DNA of 60,615 nt from an uncultured Oscillospiraceae bacterium (lineage in GTDB: Bacteria > Bacillota > Clostridia > Oscillospirales > Oscillospiraceae). This document shows positions 50,563 through 59,509 of the stretch, in pieces. The notes beneath the pieces are model-generated. The model saw only the letters and a program-made list of their open reading frames with translations, made no database searches and was not told the origin of the DNA. Within the stretch, counting starts at the first letter, position 1. The number at the start of each line of letters is the position of its first letter. The stretch spans positions 1 to 60,615 of the forward strand of contig CANQRQ010000016.1 in NCBI GenBank assembly GCA_947626315.1, read 5' to 3'. The position numbers and the translations under genes were made by a program.

Positions 50563-51495
50563 TTACAGATTGCAGAGGGTCAGCAGGGCCTCCCAGTTCC
50601 GGTCCACTTCCTCCTGCACCTGTCGGATCATCCACTCGTTGCCGGGCCTGAACATGTGGGCAAAGCGGCCCTGGAGCTTCAGGTACTCCTCCACGGGCTT
50701 CTTCTGCTTGGGCTCGTAGCTGAGGATGTACTTGCCCTCGATGACCTCATACAGGGGCCACACGCAGGTCTCCACCGCGGCCTTGGTCACCTTCATCAGC
50801 TTCTCGCTGGGATAGCGCCAGCCCCGGGGACAGGGGGCCATCACGTTCAGGAAGGCCGGGCCGGGGGTGTAGATGGCCCTGTGGGCCTTCTCGGAGATGT
50901 CCTTAAAGTTGCCGATAAAGGTGGTCTGCCCCACATAGGGGATGCCGTGGGCCACCATGATCTTAGTCAGGTCCTTCTTCTTCTGCAGCTTGCCGGGGAT
51001 CACCGTGCCTGCGGGGGTGGTGGTGGTGTCGGCAAAGTGGGGGGTGGAGCTGGAGCGCTGGATGCCGGTGTTCATATAGGCCTCGTTGTCGTAGCAGACA
51101 TACACCATGTCGTGCCCCCGCTCCATAGCGCCGGACAGGGACTGCAGGCCGATATCGTAGGTGCCGCCGTCGCCGCCGAAGGCGATGAACTTCCAGGTGT
51201 CGTCCAGCTGGCCCTTCTTCTTCATCACCTTGTAGGCCGTCTCCACGCCGGAGATGGTGGCGCCGGCGTTTTCAAAGGCGTTGTGGATGAAGCTGCCCTT
51301 CCAGGCGGTGTAGGGGTACATGAAGGTGGAGACCTCCAGGCAGCTGGTGGCGGAGCACACCACCGCCTTGTCCTCCGGCTCCAAAGCCCGCAGAACGGTC
51401 CGCACCGCGATGGGAGAGCCGCAGCCGGCGCACATTCTGTGCCCGCCGGAGAGGCGCTCTTCCTTCATCAGGTTCTCTTTCAGACTGTAGCTCAT
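50563..51495 (-). CDS. porB: 2-oxoacid:ferredoxin oxidoreductase, beta subunit (pyruvate type)
   Basis: 310 residues. It carries the TPP-binding motif AFGGDGGTYDIGLQSL near 108 with NEAYMNTGIQRSSSTP, and Fe-S cysteines including HRMCAGCGSPI near residue 20 and the Cys of SATSCLEV. With PorA it decarboxylates pyruvate to acetyl-CoA and CO2, passing electrons through the PorD clusters to ferredoxin. It is last in porG-porD-porA-porB, 12 nt after porA, with AAGGAGGG before the ATG. A branched-chain 2-oxoacid enzyme is a less likely alternative. Confidence 0.93.
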   Translation of the reverse strand: MSYSLKENLMKEERLSGGHRMCAGCGSPIAVRTVLRALEPEDKAVVCSATSCLEVSTFMYPYTAWKGSFIHNAFENAGATISGVETAYKVMKKKGQLDDTWKFIAFGGDGGTYDIGLQSLSGAMERGHDMVYVCYDNEAYMNTGIQRSSSTPHFADTTTTPAGTVIPGKLQKKKDLTKIMVAHGIPYVGQTTFIGNFKDISEKAHRAIYTPGPAFLNVMAPCPRGWRYPSEKLMKVTKAAVETCVWPLYEVIEGKYILSYEPKQKKPVEEYLKLQGRFAHMFRPGNEWMIRQVQEEVDRNWEALLTLCNL

Positions 51496-51507
51496 GTCTC
51501 TCCCTCC

Positions 51508-52686
51508 TTATTCCCGCACTTCCAGATACCGGTAGGTCTCGCCCACCTGGCCGGTCTCGGCGATCTGTTCCAGCTCGGCAAATACCTTCTGGATGCTCTC
51601 CACGCGCACATCCCGGCCGCCCAGGCCGTAGATGTAGCCGATGCCCTTGGGGCCGAACACGCCGTTGGCGTACAGGCCGGTGCAGACCTCGGCGTGGATG
51701 GGGCCGCAGTGGCCGTTGTAGCTGTCGTCCTTATCCATGGAGGCAAAGGCCTTCACGTTCTTCAGCGCCTCGGCGATCTCCTCCGCGGGGAAGGGCCGGA
51801 AAGAGCGGATCTTGATGAGGCCCACCTTCTTGCCCTGGGCGCGCAGCTGCTTGACGGCCTCCTTGGCGGTGCCGGCGGAGGAGCCCATCAGGATAATGGC
51901 CTCTTCGGCGTCGTCCATCATGTACTTTTCGATGAGGCCGTAGCTCCGGCCGGTCATCTCCTCGAACTCCTTGGCCACCTGCTTGATGACGCCCTTGGCG
52001 TCGATCATGGCCTGGGCCTGCTGGCGCTTGGCCTCCATGTAGTACACGGGGGTGGCGTAAGCGCCTACGGACATGGGCTCGTCCTTGTTCAGCAGATAGT
52101 GCTGGGGCTTGTACTCGCCTACAAAGGCCTTGACCTTCTCCGTCTCCACCAGCTCGATGTTCTCGATGGCGTGGGAGGTGATGAAGCCGTCCTGGCAGAC
52201 CATGATGGGCAGGCCCACCGCCTCGCCGATGCGCATGGCCTGGAGATAGTTGTCATAGGCCTCCTGGTTGGTCTCCGCGAAGAGGACCAGCCAGCCGGTA
52301 TCCCGCACGCCCATCACGTCGGAGTGGTCGTTGTTGATGTTGATGGGCCCGCTCAGCGCCCGGCAGGACACGGCCAGGGTGATGGGCAGCCGGTCGGACG
52401 CGGCCACGTACAGCATCTCGGTCATGTAGCACAGGCCGCAGGAGGAGGTAGCGCTGATGGCCCGGCAGCCGGCGGCCTCCGCGCCGATGCAGGTGGACAT
52501 GGCGGAGTGCTCAGACTCCACAGCGATAAACTCGGTATCCACCTCGCCGTTATCCACGTAGGCGGAGAAATACTGGGGGATCTCGGTGGACGGGGTGATG
52601 GGGAAAGCGCCCATCACGTCCGGATTGATCTGCTTCATGGCGTAGGCAACGGCCTCGTTGCCGGAAAGTCTCTCTCTGATACCCAT
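51508..52686 (-). CDS. porA: 2-oxoacid:ferredoxin oxidoreductase, alpha subunit (pyruvate type)
   Basis: 392 residues. FPITPSTEIPQYFSAYV at the N-terminus and ATSSCGLCYMTEMLYVAASDRLP are the conserved pyrimidine-binding region of the archaeal-type four-subunit enzyme. The C-terminal domain (KKVGLIKIRSFRPFPAEEI, then DKDDSYNGHCGPIH) is complete. It forms the catalytic pair with PorB. It is 12 nt downstream of porD, with AAGGAGGGG before the ATG. Confidence 0.93.
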   Translation of the reverse strand: MGIRERLSGNEAVAYAMKQINPDVMGAFPITPSTEIPQYFSAYVDNGEVDTEFIAVESEHSAMSTCIGAEAAGCRAISATSSCGLCYMTEMLYVAASDRLPITLAVSCRALSGPININNDHSDVMGVRDTGWLVLFAETNQEAYDNYLQAMRIGEAVGLPIMVCQDGFITSHAIENIELVETEKVKAFVGEYKPQHYLLNKDEPMSVGAYATPVYYMEAKRQQAQAMIDAKGVIKQVAKEFEEMTGRSYGLIEKYMMDDAEEAIILMGSSAGTAKEAVKQLRAQGKKVGLIKIRSFRPFPAEEIAEALKNVKAFASMDKDDSYNGHCGPIHAEVCTGLYANGVFGPKGIGYIYGLGGRDVRVESIQKVFAELEQIAETGQVGETYRYLEVRE

Positions 52687-52698
52687 ATTCTCCCCTCC

Positions 52699-53007
52699 TT
52701 ATTTCGCTTCCTTGACCATGGTGATGGCCCCGAAGGGACAGACATTTGAACAGATGCCGCAGCCCTTGCAGAAGAAGTAGTTGAACTCGCCCCGCTTGCC
52801 GTCAGGCCCCACGGGGATGGACAGATCCGGGCACACCGGGGCGCACAGCAGGCACTGTCTGCACTTGTCCCAGTCGATCACGGGGCGCATGGTGCGCCAG
52901 TCGCCGGTCTCCACGGCGGCGGAGGTGCCGCCCTCAAAGATGTTGCAGCCGGGGGTGATGTCTTTCCATGTGACGTCTGGGGTCATATCCTTTGCCAGAT
53001 GGCTCAT
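52699..53007 (-). CDS. porD: 2-oxoacid:ferredoxin oxidoreductase, delta subunit (2x[4Fe-4S])
   Basis: 102 residues. Two ferredoxin motifs are seen, CRQCLLCAPVCPD near 50 and CKGCGICSNVCPFGAI near 80, which bind two [4Fe-4S] clusters that take electrons from the PorAB site. It overlaps the porG stop as ATGA with AAGGAAGG as ribosome site. Its small size and place between porG and porA match the usual delta subunit. Confidence 0.95.
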   Translation of the reverse strand: MSHLAKDMTPDVTWKDITPGCNIFEGGTSAAVETGDWRTMRPVIDWDKCRQCLLCAPVCPDLSIPVGPDGKRGEFNYFFCKGCGICSNVCPFGAITMVKEAK

Positions 53008-53582
53008 CCTTCCTTTACCTCCTCCATAGAACGAATCAGGGCACGCATGTTGCCCTCAATGACCTGGGGCTTGGAGGCAAACTTGTGCTTAAAGGAGGCC
53101 TCCATGTCCTTGATAAACGCCTTTTCCTCCACCACGCCGCTGACCTTCACGATGGCGGCCAGCATGGGGGTGTTGGGGAAGTTCCGGCCCAGCTCCTCCT
53201 CGGAGATCTTGCCCGCGTCGATAGTGCAGACCTTGCCGGTATAGCCCTTGAGCAACGGGCGCAGCTCCTCCGGCTGCTTGCCTGAGTTGATGACGATGGC
53301 CCCCTCCGGGTTCAGCCCGGCGGTCACGTCCACGGCGGACAGCAGGGTCTCGTCCACCACCACCACATAATCCGGGTAGTAGATGTTGGAGTGGACCGTG
53401 CTCCGCTCGGTGCTGATGCGGTTGTACGCCGTGATCGGCGCGCCCATCCGCTCCGGGCCGTACTCCGGGAAGCCCTGGACATACTTGCCCGTGTTGAAGG
53501 CCGCGTCCGCCAGCAGCAGGGACGCGGTCTTGGCGCCCTGACCGCCCCGCCCATGCCAGTGGATCTCTACGATGTCTTTCAT
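53004..53582 (-). CDS. porG: 2-oxoacid:ferredoxin oxidoreductase, gamma subunit
   Basis: 192 residues from the ATG at 53582 (MKDIVEIHWHGRGGQGAKTAS), with AGGAGGAG upstream. HGRGGQGAKTASLLLADAA and FPEYGPERMGAPI are the hallmark gamma-subunit motifs that bind CoA and the 2-oxoacid in the complex. It is the first gene of the por operon, behind a good promoter. The enzyme supports fermentation and supplies reduced ferredoxin. Confidence 0.95.
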   Translation of the reverse strand: MKDIVEIHWHGRGGQGAKTASLLLADAAFNTGKYVQGFPEYGPERMGAPITAYNRISTERSTVHSNIYYPDYVVVVDETLLSAVDVTAGLNPEGAIVINSGKQPEELRPLLKGYTGKVCTIDAGKISEEELGRNFPNTPMLAAIVKVSGVVEEKAFIKDMEASFKHKFASKPQVIEGNMRALIRSMEEVKEG

Positions 53583-53651
53583 ATTCTCTCCTCCTGTTTT
53601 TATGTATGGCGGCGCCGGCGCGGCGCCGCCGGGAAAACGCTTGTACTCCAT

Positions 53652-53680
53652 ATAATAAACGATCCGCCTGTTGAATGCAA
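53652..53680 (-). promoter_or_regulatory. porGDAB promoter
   Basis: On the minus strand TTGCAT (53675-53680), 17 bp, TATTAT (53652-53657), about 70 bp before porG. Confidence 0.75.
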
Positions 53681-53712
53681 GCGGATTTTTGTAAATATAC
53701 TACGTTCTACGT

Positions 53713-54819
53713 TTAATTCTTCCCCTGGCCCTCCGTGTACACGCTCACCGGCTGATAGGAGAAGGCGCAGCCGGTCTCCGCGGCCAGCTTCAAAAGGCCC
53801 CGGTTGAGCCGGTCCTTCCAGTGCAGATACCCGATGTAGTCCACGCAGGTGCTGTAGGCCCGAATGAAAACTTTGATCCCGTCGTCTCCCACCGCGTCCA
53901 CCGTCACCACCAGGGGGCTCTCCTTCACCTCCGGGTCCTCCGCCAGGAAGGAGCGGAGACCGGCACAAAAGCTGTCCAGCTTCTCCAGGGGCGTGTCATT
54001 GGGCAGGCGCAGGGTCTGGGTCCAGAGGCGGCTGTCCCGGTCGGTGGTGTTCTGGATGTACTCGCCGCAGACCTTGGAATTCTCCACCGTGATCACCACG
54101 TTGTCCGGCGTGCGCAGCCGGGTGGAGCGGAAGGAGATGTCCTCCACCGTCCCCTCCCAGGAGCCCAGAACCACGTAATCCCCGATGCCGAAGGGGTGCT
54201 CCAGCACCAGGGTGATGCCGGCGATCAGGTTGGTCAGAGTGCTCTGGGCCGCCAGGCTGATGGCCAGGCCGGCGATCCCCGCGCCGGCCACCAGGCTGGC
54301 CACCGGCACGCCGAACAGGTCCAGCACGATCAGCACCGCGAACACCATCACCACGACCCGGTACACGTTCTCGAAAAAGCGGCCCATGGTCTGGCTGGTG
54401 TGGACGTCCAGGCTGTTCTCCGCGCTCACCAGCAGCTGCCGGCAGAGGGGCGACGAACGCCAGAAGCCCCAGGCGACGCACAGCACCACCCCCGCCTTGA
54501 GCACCGGCGTGAGCCGGTGCCAGATCAGCTCGGTCCAATCCTTTGGCAGCGGCGCGGCCAGCAGCGCGGCGTACAGCAGCGCCGCCCGGATCAGCAGCTC
54601 CAGCGGCCGGGCAAAGCCGTGGATCAGCATGCTCAGCCAGTCCGGCAGCCTGGGGCGCAGCCGCCGCCCGAAGAGGTCAAAGATCTTTCGGACCAGGTTG
54701 CCCCCAAAAAGGCCAATTAAAACCAGAACCGCCGCCGTGGCAGCCCGGATCCATAAAAGCTGCCCTGTGGGTACAGAGCCCGCGAATTCGTTGATTGCTT
54801 CTACCGCTTCTTCCATCAT
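53713..54819 (-). CDS. MscS-family mechanosensitive channel
   Basis: 368 residues. About four to five helices in the first 190 residues, with the pore-lining helix SLVAGAGIAGLAISLAAQSTLTNLIAG near 180-205, typical of MscS with its Gly/Ala packing. The beta domain follows (FGIGDYVVLGSWEGTVEDISFRSTRLRTPDN) and then an alpha/beta cage domain. It opens under membrane tension to release solutes during osmotic downshock. It stands alone. GGGAG precedes the first of two adjacent ATGs. Confidence 0.93.
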   Translation of the reverse strand: MMEEAVEAINEFAGSVPTGQLLWIRAATAAVLVLIGLFGGNLVRKIFDLFGRRLRPRLPDWLSMLIHGFARPLELLIRAALLYAALLAAPLPKDWTELIWHRLTPVLKAGVVLCVAWGFWRSSPLCRQLLVSAENSLDVHTSQTMGRFFENVYRVVVMVFAVLIVLDLFGVPVASLVAGAGIAGLAISLAAQSTLTNLIAGITLVLEHPFGIGDYVVLGSWEGTVEDISFRSTRLRTPDNVVITVENSKVCGEYIQNTTDRDSRLWTQTLRLPNDTPLEKLDSFCAGLRSFLAEDPEVKESPLVVTVDAVGDDGIKVFIRAYSTCVDYIGYLHWKDRLNRGLLKLAAETGCAFSYQPVSVYTEGQGKN

Positions 54820-54976
54820 GCGCTCCCAGAAATGATTTTTTATTCATTATAGCCTTTCTTCCCCTTCAACGCAAGGGAAAGAGAAAGTTTCACAGATTAT
54901 TCATCCGCTTTTTCAGGTTTTTTTCAGCTTTGTCTGGTACATTGTTCTTACTTTATTTAATAAAAGGAGAATTTTC

Positions 54977-56755
54977 ATGAAGGCTCTGGCTGCCCTTTTC
55001 CTGACCGCCGCCCTGCTGACCGGCTGTGCCGCAGCGCCCGGGGCGGACGCCGCCTCGGAGAGCGCCCCGTCCGCCTCCCCGGCCCTGCCGGACTTCGCCG
55101 TGAACGCCGAGGAACAGTTCAGCAGCCGGGATCTGGACACCGGCTGGGATGCGGACGCGGTGTCCATCCAGTTAAACGGCTCCTCCGCCTCCGGCGGCGG
55201 CAGCGGCGTGGAGATCTCGGGCGGCAGCGTCACCCTCCGCCAGGCGGGCACCTATCTGTTCTCCGGGAGCCTGGAAAACGGCAGCATCACCGTGGACGCC
55301 GGGCAGGAGGACAAGCTGCACCTGGTGTTCAGCGGCGTCTCCGTCCACAGCGAGAGCGCCGCGGCGCTGCTGATCCGCCAGGCGGACAAGGTGGTGGTCA
55401 CCCTGGCCGAGGGGACGGAAAACCGCCTCTCCAACGGCGGCTCCTTTGCCGACCCGGCGGAGAGCAAGCTGGACGCCGCGGTCTTTTCCCGGGCCGATCT
55501 GAGCTTCAACGGCTCCGGCAGCCTGTCCGTCGTCTCCCCCGCCGGGCACGGCATTGCCTGCAAGGATGACCTGGTCCTGGCCGGAGGCAGCTATGCCATC
55601 GAGGCCGCCGGCCACGGGCTGGAGGCCAACGACAGCGTGCGCCTCCGGAACGCGCAGCTGGACATCCGCGCCGGGAAGGACGGGGTCCACGCGGAAAACG
55701 ACGAGGATGCGGCCCTGGGCTATGTTCTCGTCTCCGGCGGAGATCTCACGGTCCGCGCCCAGGGCGACGGGCTCAGCGCCGGTGCCTTCCTGCAGCTGGA
55801 CAGCGGCAGCTTTGCCATCGTCTCCGGCGGTGGCAACGAAAACGCGGCGCCCCACGCCTCCGGCTTCGGCCCGTTCCGGGGCTGGGACAGCGAGAGCGCG
55901 GCGGAGACGGAGAGCGTCAGCGGCAAGGCCTTGAAGGCCGGCAGCGGCCTGCTGGTCAGCGGCGGCAGCTACACCCTGGACGCCGCTGACGACGCGCTGC
56001 ACTCCGATGCCTCCCTCTGCGTCACCGGGGGCAGCTTTGCCATCACCACCGGGGACGACGGCCTCCACGCGGACGAGACCCTCTCCGTCTCCGGGGGCAG
56101 TCTTCAGATTTCCGCCTGCTATGAGGGGCTGGAGGCGCTGGAGCTGCTGATCAGCGGCGGGGAGATCGACGTCACGGCGGCCGACGACGGGCTGAACGCC
56201 GCCGGCGGCCGGGACCAGAGCGGCTTTGGCGGTCCCCGGGGGGGGGACGGCTTCGGCAGGCCTCGTAGCGGAGGCGGTTTTGGCGAGCCCGGCCGGGGCG
56301 GCGGCGGATTCCCGGCCGCGGAGGAGGACAGCGGCGCCCGGATCGTGATCTCCGGGGGCACGGTCCGCCTCACCGCCTCCGGCGACGGGCTGGACTCCAA
56401 CGGCAGCCTGCTGATCAGCGGCGGCAGCGTGTCCGTCTGCGGCCCCAGCCAGGGGGATACCTCCGTTCTGGACTACGAGACGGAGGGGCGCATCACCGGC
56501 GGCGTCTTTGCGGGGACCGGCGGGACCTCCATGGCCCAGAGCTTCAGCGGCAGCCTGCAGGGCGTTCTGGCGGTCAGCACCGGCCCCCAGGCGGCGGGGA
56601 CCCCGGTCAGCCTGGCCGGGCCGGAGGGGACGCTCTTCTCCCTGGAGCCCGCCCTGCCCTACGCGCTGGTGATCTTCAGCAGCCCGGAGCTGCTCTCTGG
56701 GGAGAGCTACACCCTGACAGTGGGCAGCCAGTCCGAAGCCTTCACCGCTTCATGA
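54977..56755 (+). CDS. Beta-helix carbohydrate-binding lipoprotein (Cthe_2159-like)
   Basis: 592 residues. A lipoprotein signal ends LLTGC, Cys at 17. The rest is a chain of short repeats such as VSGGSLQISACYEGLEA, ISGGEIDVTAADDGLNA and VTGGSFAITTGDDGLHAD, which form a right-handed parallel beta-helix as in the Cthe_2159 family, known to bind cellulose/acidic polysaccharides and calcium. A Gly-rich low-complexity insert (about residues 412-445) splits the repeats. It is probably surface-anchored and holds plant or host glycans. AAAAGGAGA precedes the ATG. No polysaccharide lyase lies nearby. Confidence 0.82.
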   Translation: MKALAALFLTAALLTGCAAAPGADAASESAPSASPALPDFAVNAEEQFSSRDLDTGWDADAVSIQLNGSSASGGGSGVEISGGSVTLRQAGTYLFSGSLENGSITVDAGQEDKLHLVFSGVSVHSESAAALLIRQADKVVVTLAEGTENRLSNGGSFADPAESKLDAAVFSRADLSFNGSGSLSVVSPAGHGIACKDDLVLAGGSYAIEAAGHGLEANDSVRLRNAQLDIRAGKDGVHAENDEDAALGYVLVSGGDLTVRAQGDGLSAGAFLQLDSGSFAIVSGGGNENAAPHASGFGPFRGWDSESAAETESVSGKALKAGSGLLVSGGSYTLDAADDALHSDASLCVTGGSFAITTGDDGLHADETLSVSGGSLQISACYEGLEALELLISGGEIDVTAADDGLNAAGGRDQSGFGGPRGGDGFGRPRSGGGFGEPGRGGGGFPAAEEDSGARIVISGGTVRLTASGDGLDSNGSLLISGGSVSVCGPSQGDTSVLDYETEGRITGGVFAGTGGTSMAQSFSGSLQGVLAVSTGPQAAGTPVSLAGPEGTLFSLEPALPYALVIFSSPELLSGESYTLTVGSQSEAFTAS

Positions 56756-56800
56756 CAGATTGGCCAATTTCTTCTCTGACAAACCAACTGTTTTTGTCTG

Positions 56801-56829
56801 TTGTGCAAAGTGGAAAAGTATGGTACACT
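56801..56829 (+). promoter_or_regulatory. Promoter of the GPH symporter gene
   Basis: TTGTGC (56801-56806), 17 bp, TACACT (56824-56829), about 30 bp before the start codon. Confidence 0.65.
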
Positions 56830-56860
56830 GGCATAGACAAAAAAACAGGGGGATTTTGCC

Positions 56861-58339
56861 ATGGATGAACCCAAGCTCCGCAAAAGAAATCTGCTGATGT
56901 TTCCGCTGGGCACCATCGGGCGGGACATGATGTACAACCTGGTCACCAGCTATCTGCTGACCTTCATTCTCTTTACCCGCAGCCTCACGGCGGCCCAGCT
57001 GGGGGCCGTCACCGCCATCATGGTGGCCGCCCGGGTGTTTGACGCCCTGAATGACCCTATCATGGGCAACATCATCGAGCGCACCCGCACCAAATGGGGC
57101 AAATTCAAGCCCTGGCTGGTCATCGGCATTTTGCTGTCCTCCGTGGTGGTGTACACCGTGTTCAATTCCAACCTCCAGGGCTGGAGCTTCATCTGGCTCT
57201 TTGGCGGCTTCTACTTCTGCTACAGCATTGCCTACACCATGCACGACATCTCCTACTGGGGCATGGTGCCCGCCCTGAGCTCAGACCCGGACGCCCGGAA
57301 CCAGTTCACCTCCCGGGCCACTCTCTGCGCCGGGATCGGCAGCACCGCCGCCTCCATGCTCATCCCCATGCTCACCACCGGGGAGCACGCCCTGGGCGGC
57401 AGCACCAACCTGGCCTATGGCCGCATCGCTCTGATCATCTGCATCCTGGCGCCGCTGTTTCTGTGCTTCACCGTCTTCGGCGCCCGGGAGCGGCGGGACG
57501 ATATGCAGGAGGCCGCGCCCCCGATCAGCCTGAAAAGGGTGGTCAAAACCATCACCGGCAACGACCAGCTGCTGTGGATCTCCATCATCTTCCTGGTCCA
57601 GCAGGTGGGCAATAACTTCATCATCGGCGGCATTGCCTCTACCTATATCTATTTTGACTTTGGCTACAGCGGCGGGCTGTACTCCATCTTCACCACCGTG
57701 GGTATGTTCGTCACCGCCTTCCTGATGATCTTCTACCCGGCGATCTCCCGGCACATCCGCCGGAAGAAGCTCATGGGCATTCTGGCGGTGATCTCCTCCG
57801 TGGGCTACGTGGTCATGGTGCTGCCCGGGCTGCTGCTGAGCTCCTCCATGGCGAAATTCTGGATCATCGTGGTGGGCTATATGCTGGCAAACTTCGGCCA
57901 GTACGGCTACTATCTGATCATGATGATCTCCATCATCAACACCGTGGAGTACAACGAGTACACCCAGGGCAGCCGGGACGAGGCCATCATCGCCTCCCTG
58001 CGCCCCTTCCTCACCAAGATGTCCTCCGCCGTCACCGTGGCTCTCACCTCCGCCAGTTATCTGATCTTCGGCGTCACCCGCTTCACCAACCAGATCTCCT
58101 CCTTTGAGAGCGCCGCGGCCGCCGGCGCCATCAGCGAGGCGGAGAAGCTCAGCTCCATCTCCCAGGTGCTCACCCAGGCCGGCCAGGGCCAGACCTTGGG
58201 CCTGCTGCTGTGCATGACGCTGCTGCCCTGGGCGCTGATGTTGCTGTCCTACTTCCTCTACAAGAAGCACTACAGGCTGGACGAGGACGAGTACGACCGG
58301 ATCTGCGCGGAGCTGGCCGCCAGGGAAGCCAAGGCCTGA
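56861..58339 (+). CDS. GPH-family glycoside/sugar symporter (MFS)
   Basis: 492 residues with 12 membrane helices. The family motif RVFDALNDPIMGNIIERTRTKWGKFKPWL near residue 50 is typical of glycoside-pentoside-hexuronide:cation symporters (MelB, XynP, UidP type). IAYTMHDISYWGMVPALS near 130 is also conserved. It imports a sugar or glycoside with Na+ or H+. GGGGGA precedes the ATG. No glycosidase adjoins it, so the substrate is unknown. The neighbouring carbohydrate-binding lipoprotein upstream could be related in function. Confidence 0.92.
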   Translation: MDEPKLRKRNLLMFPLGTIGRDMMYNLVTSYLLTFILFTRSLTAAQLGAVTAIMVAARVFDALNDPIMGNIIERTRTKWGKFKPWLVIGILLSSVVVYTVFNSNLQGWSFIWLFGGFYFCYSIAYTMHDISYWGMVPALSSDPDARNQFTSRATLCAGIGSTAASMLIPMLTTGEHALGGSTNLAYGRIALIICILAPLFLCFTVFGARERRDDMQEAAPPISLKRVVKTITGNDQLLWISIIFLVQQVGNNFIIGGIASTYIYFDFGYSGGLYSIFTTVGMFVTAFLMIFYPAISRHIRRKKLMGILAVISSVGYVVMVLPGLLLSSSMAKFWIIVVGYMLANFGQYGYYLIMMISIINTVEYNEYTQGSRDEAIIASLRPFLTKMSSAVTVALTSASYLIFGVTRFTNQISSFESAAAAGAISEAEKLSSISQVLTQAGQGQTLGLLLCMTLLPWALMLLSYFLYKKHYRLDEDEYDRICAELAAREAKA

Positions 58340-58477
58340 TTTTGGGATATTCTGAATAGAAAGAAAAACATTTAATACTCCTGTAACAAATTCTGTCTTA
58401 CTTCCGAAACATTTTTCTTTTAGTATAGATACTGCAAGCGATAAGTTTTTTCATCTTTTTCATTTTGTCCTCTATTC

Positions 58478-58518
58478 ATAAAAGAAAAGAAGCGGCTGAG
58501 CCGCTTCTTTTCTTTTAT
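58478..58518. terminator. Bidirectional terminator
   Basis: A perfect 20-bp palindromic stem (58478-58497 with 58499-58518) with A-rich and T-rich outer arms, between the convergent symporter and LysR genes. The upper bases must open to make a loop. Confidence 0.88.
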
Positions 58519-58534
58519 GTGCCCAAAAAGACTG

Positions 58535-59404
58535 TTAAGGCAAATTTTCCTGCTCCTCGATCAAAAACTGGATAAATCGTTTGGCGGCGATGGAGAGCTC
58601 GTTCTTCTCCCGGCAGATGATACTGATCTGGCGCGTGACCATGGGTTCGGTTGGCAGCATCACAATATCATAGCTCTGCTTGCGCAGCACCAGCTCCGGC
58701 AGGATCGTCACGCCCAGGCCCTGCTCCACCATGGAGAGGATGGAATAGTCGTCGTGCATGGTCATGCGGATGTTCGGTTCCAGGCCCAGAGCGCGAAAGG
58801 CCGCCAGCGGCTCGCTGTAGATCCCCTCCTCCAGCAGCAGGAAGGGTTCTTTTGCCAGTTCCTCCAGGGGCACGCTCTGCTTTTTTGCCAGAGGATGCTC
58901 CCTCGGCAGACAGGCCCGGTGTTCGCCGGTCTTAAGGAAGCGGCTGTCTGTCCCCTCTACCGCATCCGGTGTGACAAAGCCAAAATCCAGTTCCCCGGTG
59001 CGCACCCACTCCGGGATGCTGGTGTAATCCCCCTGGTGAACGATCAGCTGCACATTGGGATATCTCTCCCAAAACTGCCGGATCACGGGCGGAAGCCAGT
59101 GGCAGGAGATGCTGGAGATGGTGCCGATGCGCACCACGCCGTAGTCCAGCCCGCGGATCTCGCCTGCGATATTCTGCATGGACTGAAACTGAGCGACAGC
59201 GCTCTGGATGGAGGGCAGCAGCCGTTCGCCCTCCGGCGTCAGGCGCACGCCATAGCGTGAGCGGTAGAGGAGCTTGATAGACAGCTCGTTTTCCAGCGAA
59301 GCGATCATCTGGCTCATGGCAGGCTGGGTGTAGCCCAGGATCTCAGCCGCCTTGGTGAAGCTCCCCACCTCGACGACTTTTAGAAATGCTGCATAGCGAT
59401 TCAT
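58535..59404 (-). CDS. LysR-family transcriptional regulator
   Basis: 289 residues. The N-terminal winged HTH (FLKVVEVGSFTKAAEILGYTQPAMSQMIASLENELSIKLLYRS) is followed by a periplasmic-binding-like effector domain (ISSISCHWLPPVIRQFWERYPNVQL). It is divergent from the PhzF-family gene, with 105 bp between starts, so it probably controls it. The ATG has GAGGAG 12 bases upstream, a rather wide spacing. Confidence 0.92.
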   Translation of the reverse strand: MNRYAAFLKVVEVGSFTKAAEILGYTQPAMSQMIASLENELSIKLLYRSRYGVRLTPEGERLLPSIQSAVAQFQSMQNIAGEIRGLDYGVVRIGTISSISCHWLPPVIRQFWERYPNVQLIVHQGDYTSIPEWVRTGELDFGFVTPDAVEGTDSRFLKTGEHRACLPREHPLAKKQSVPLEELAKEPFLLLEEGIYSEPLAAFRALGLEPNIRMTMHDDYSILSMVEQGLGVTILPELVLRKQSYDIVMLPTEPMVTRQISIICREKNELSIAAKRFIQFLIEEQENLP

Positions 59405-59509
59405 GATTCAAATAAGCTCCTCGCATGTGAATATGCAGATTTACAGTTTTACTTATTGATAAATTGAGTATATACTAAAGGCATCCAAAAAACAAGGGGG
59501 AACGAAAAC

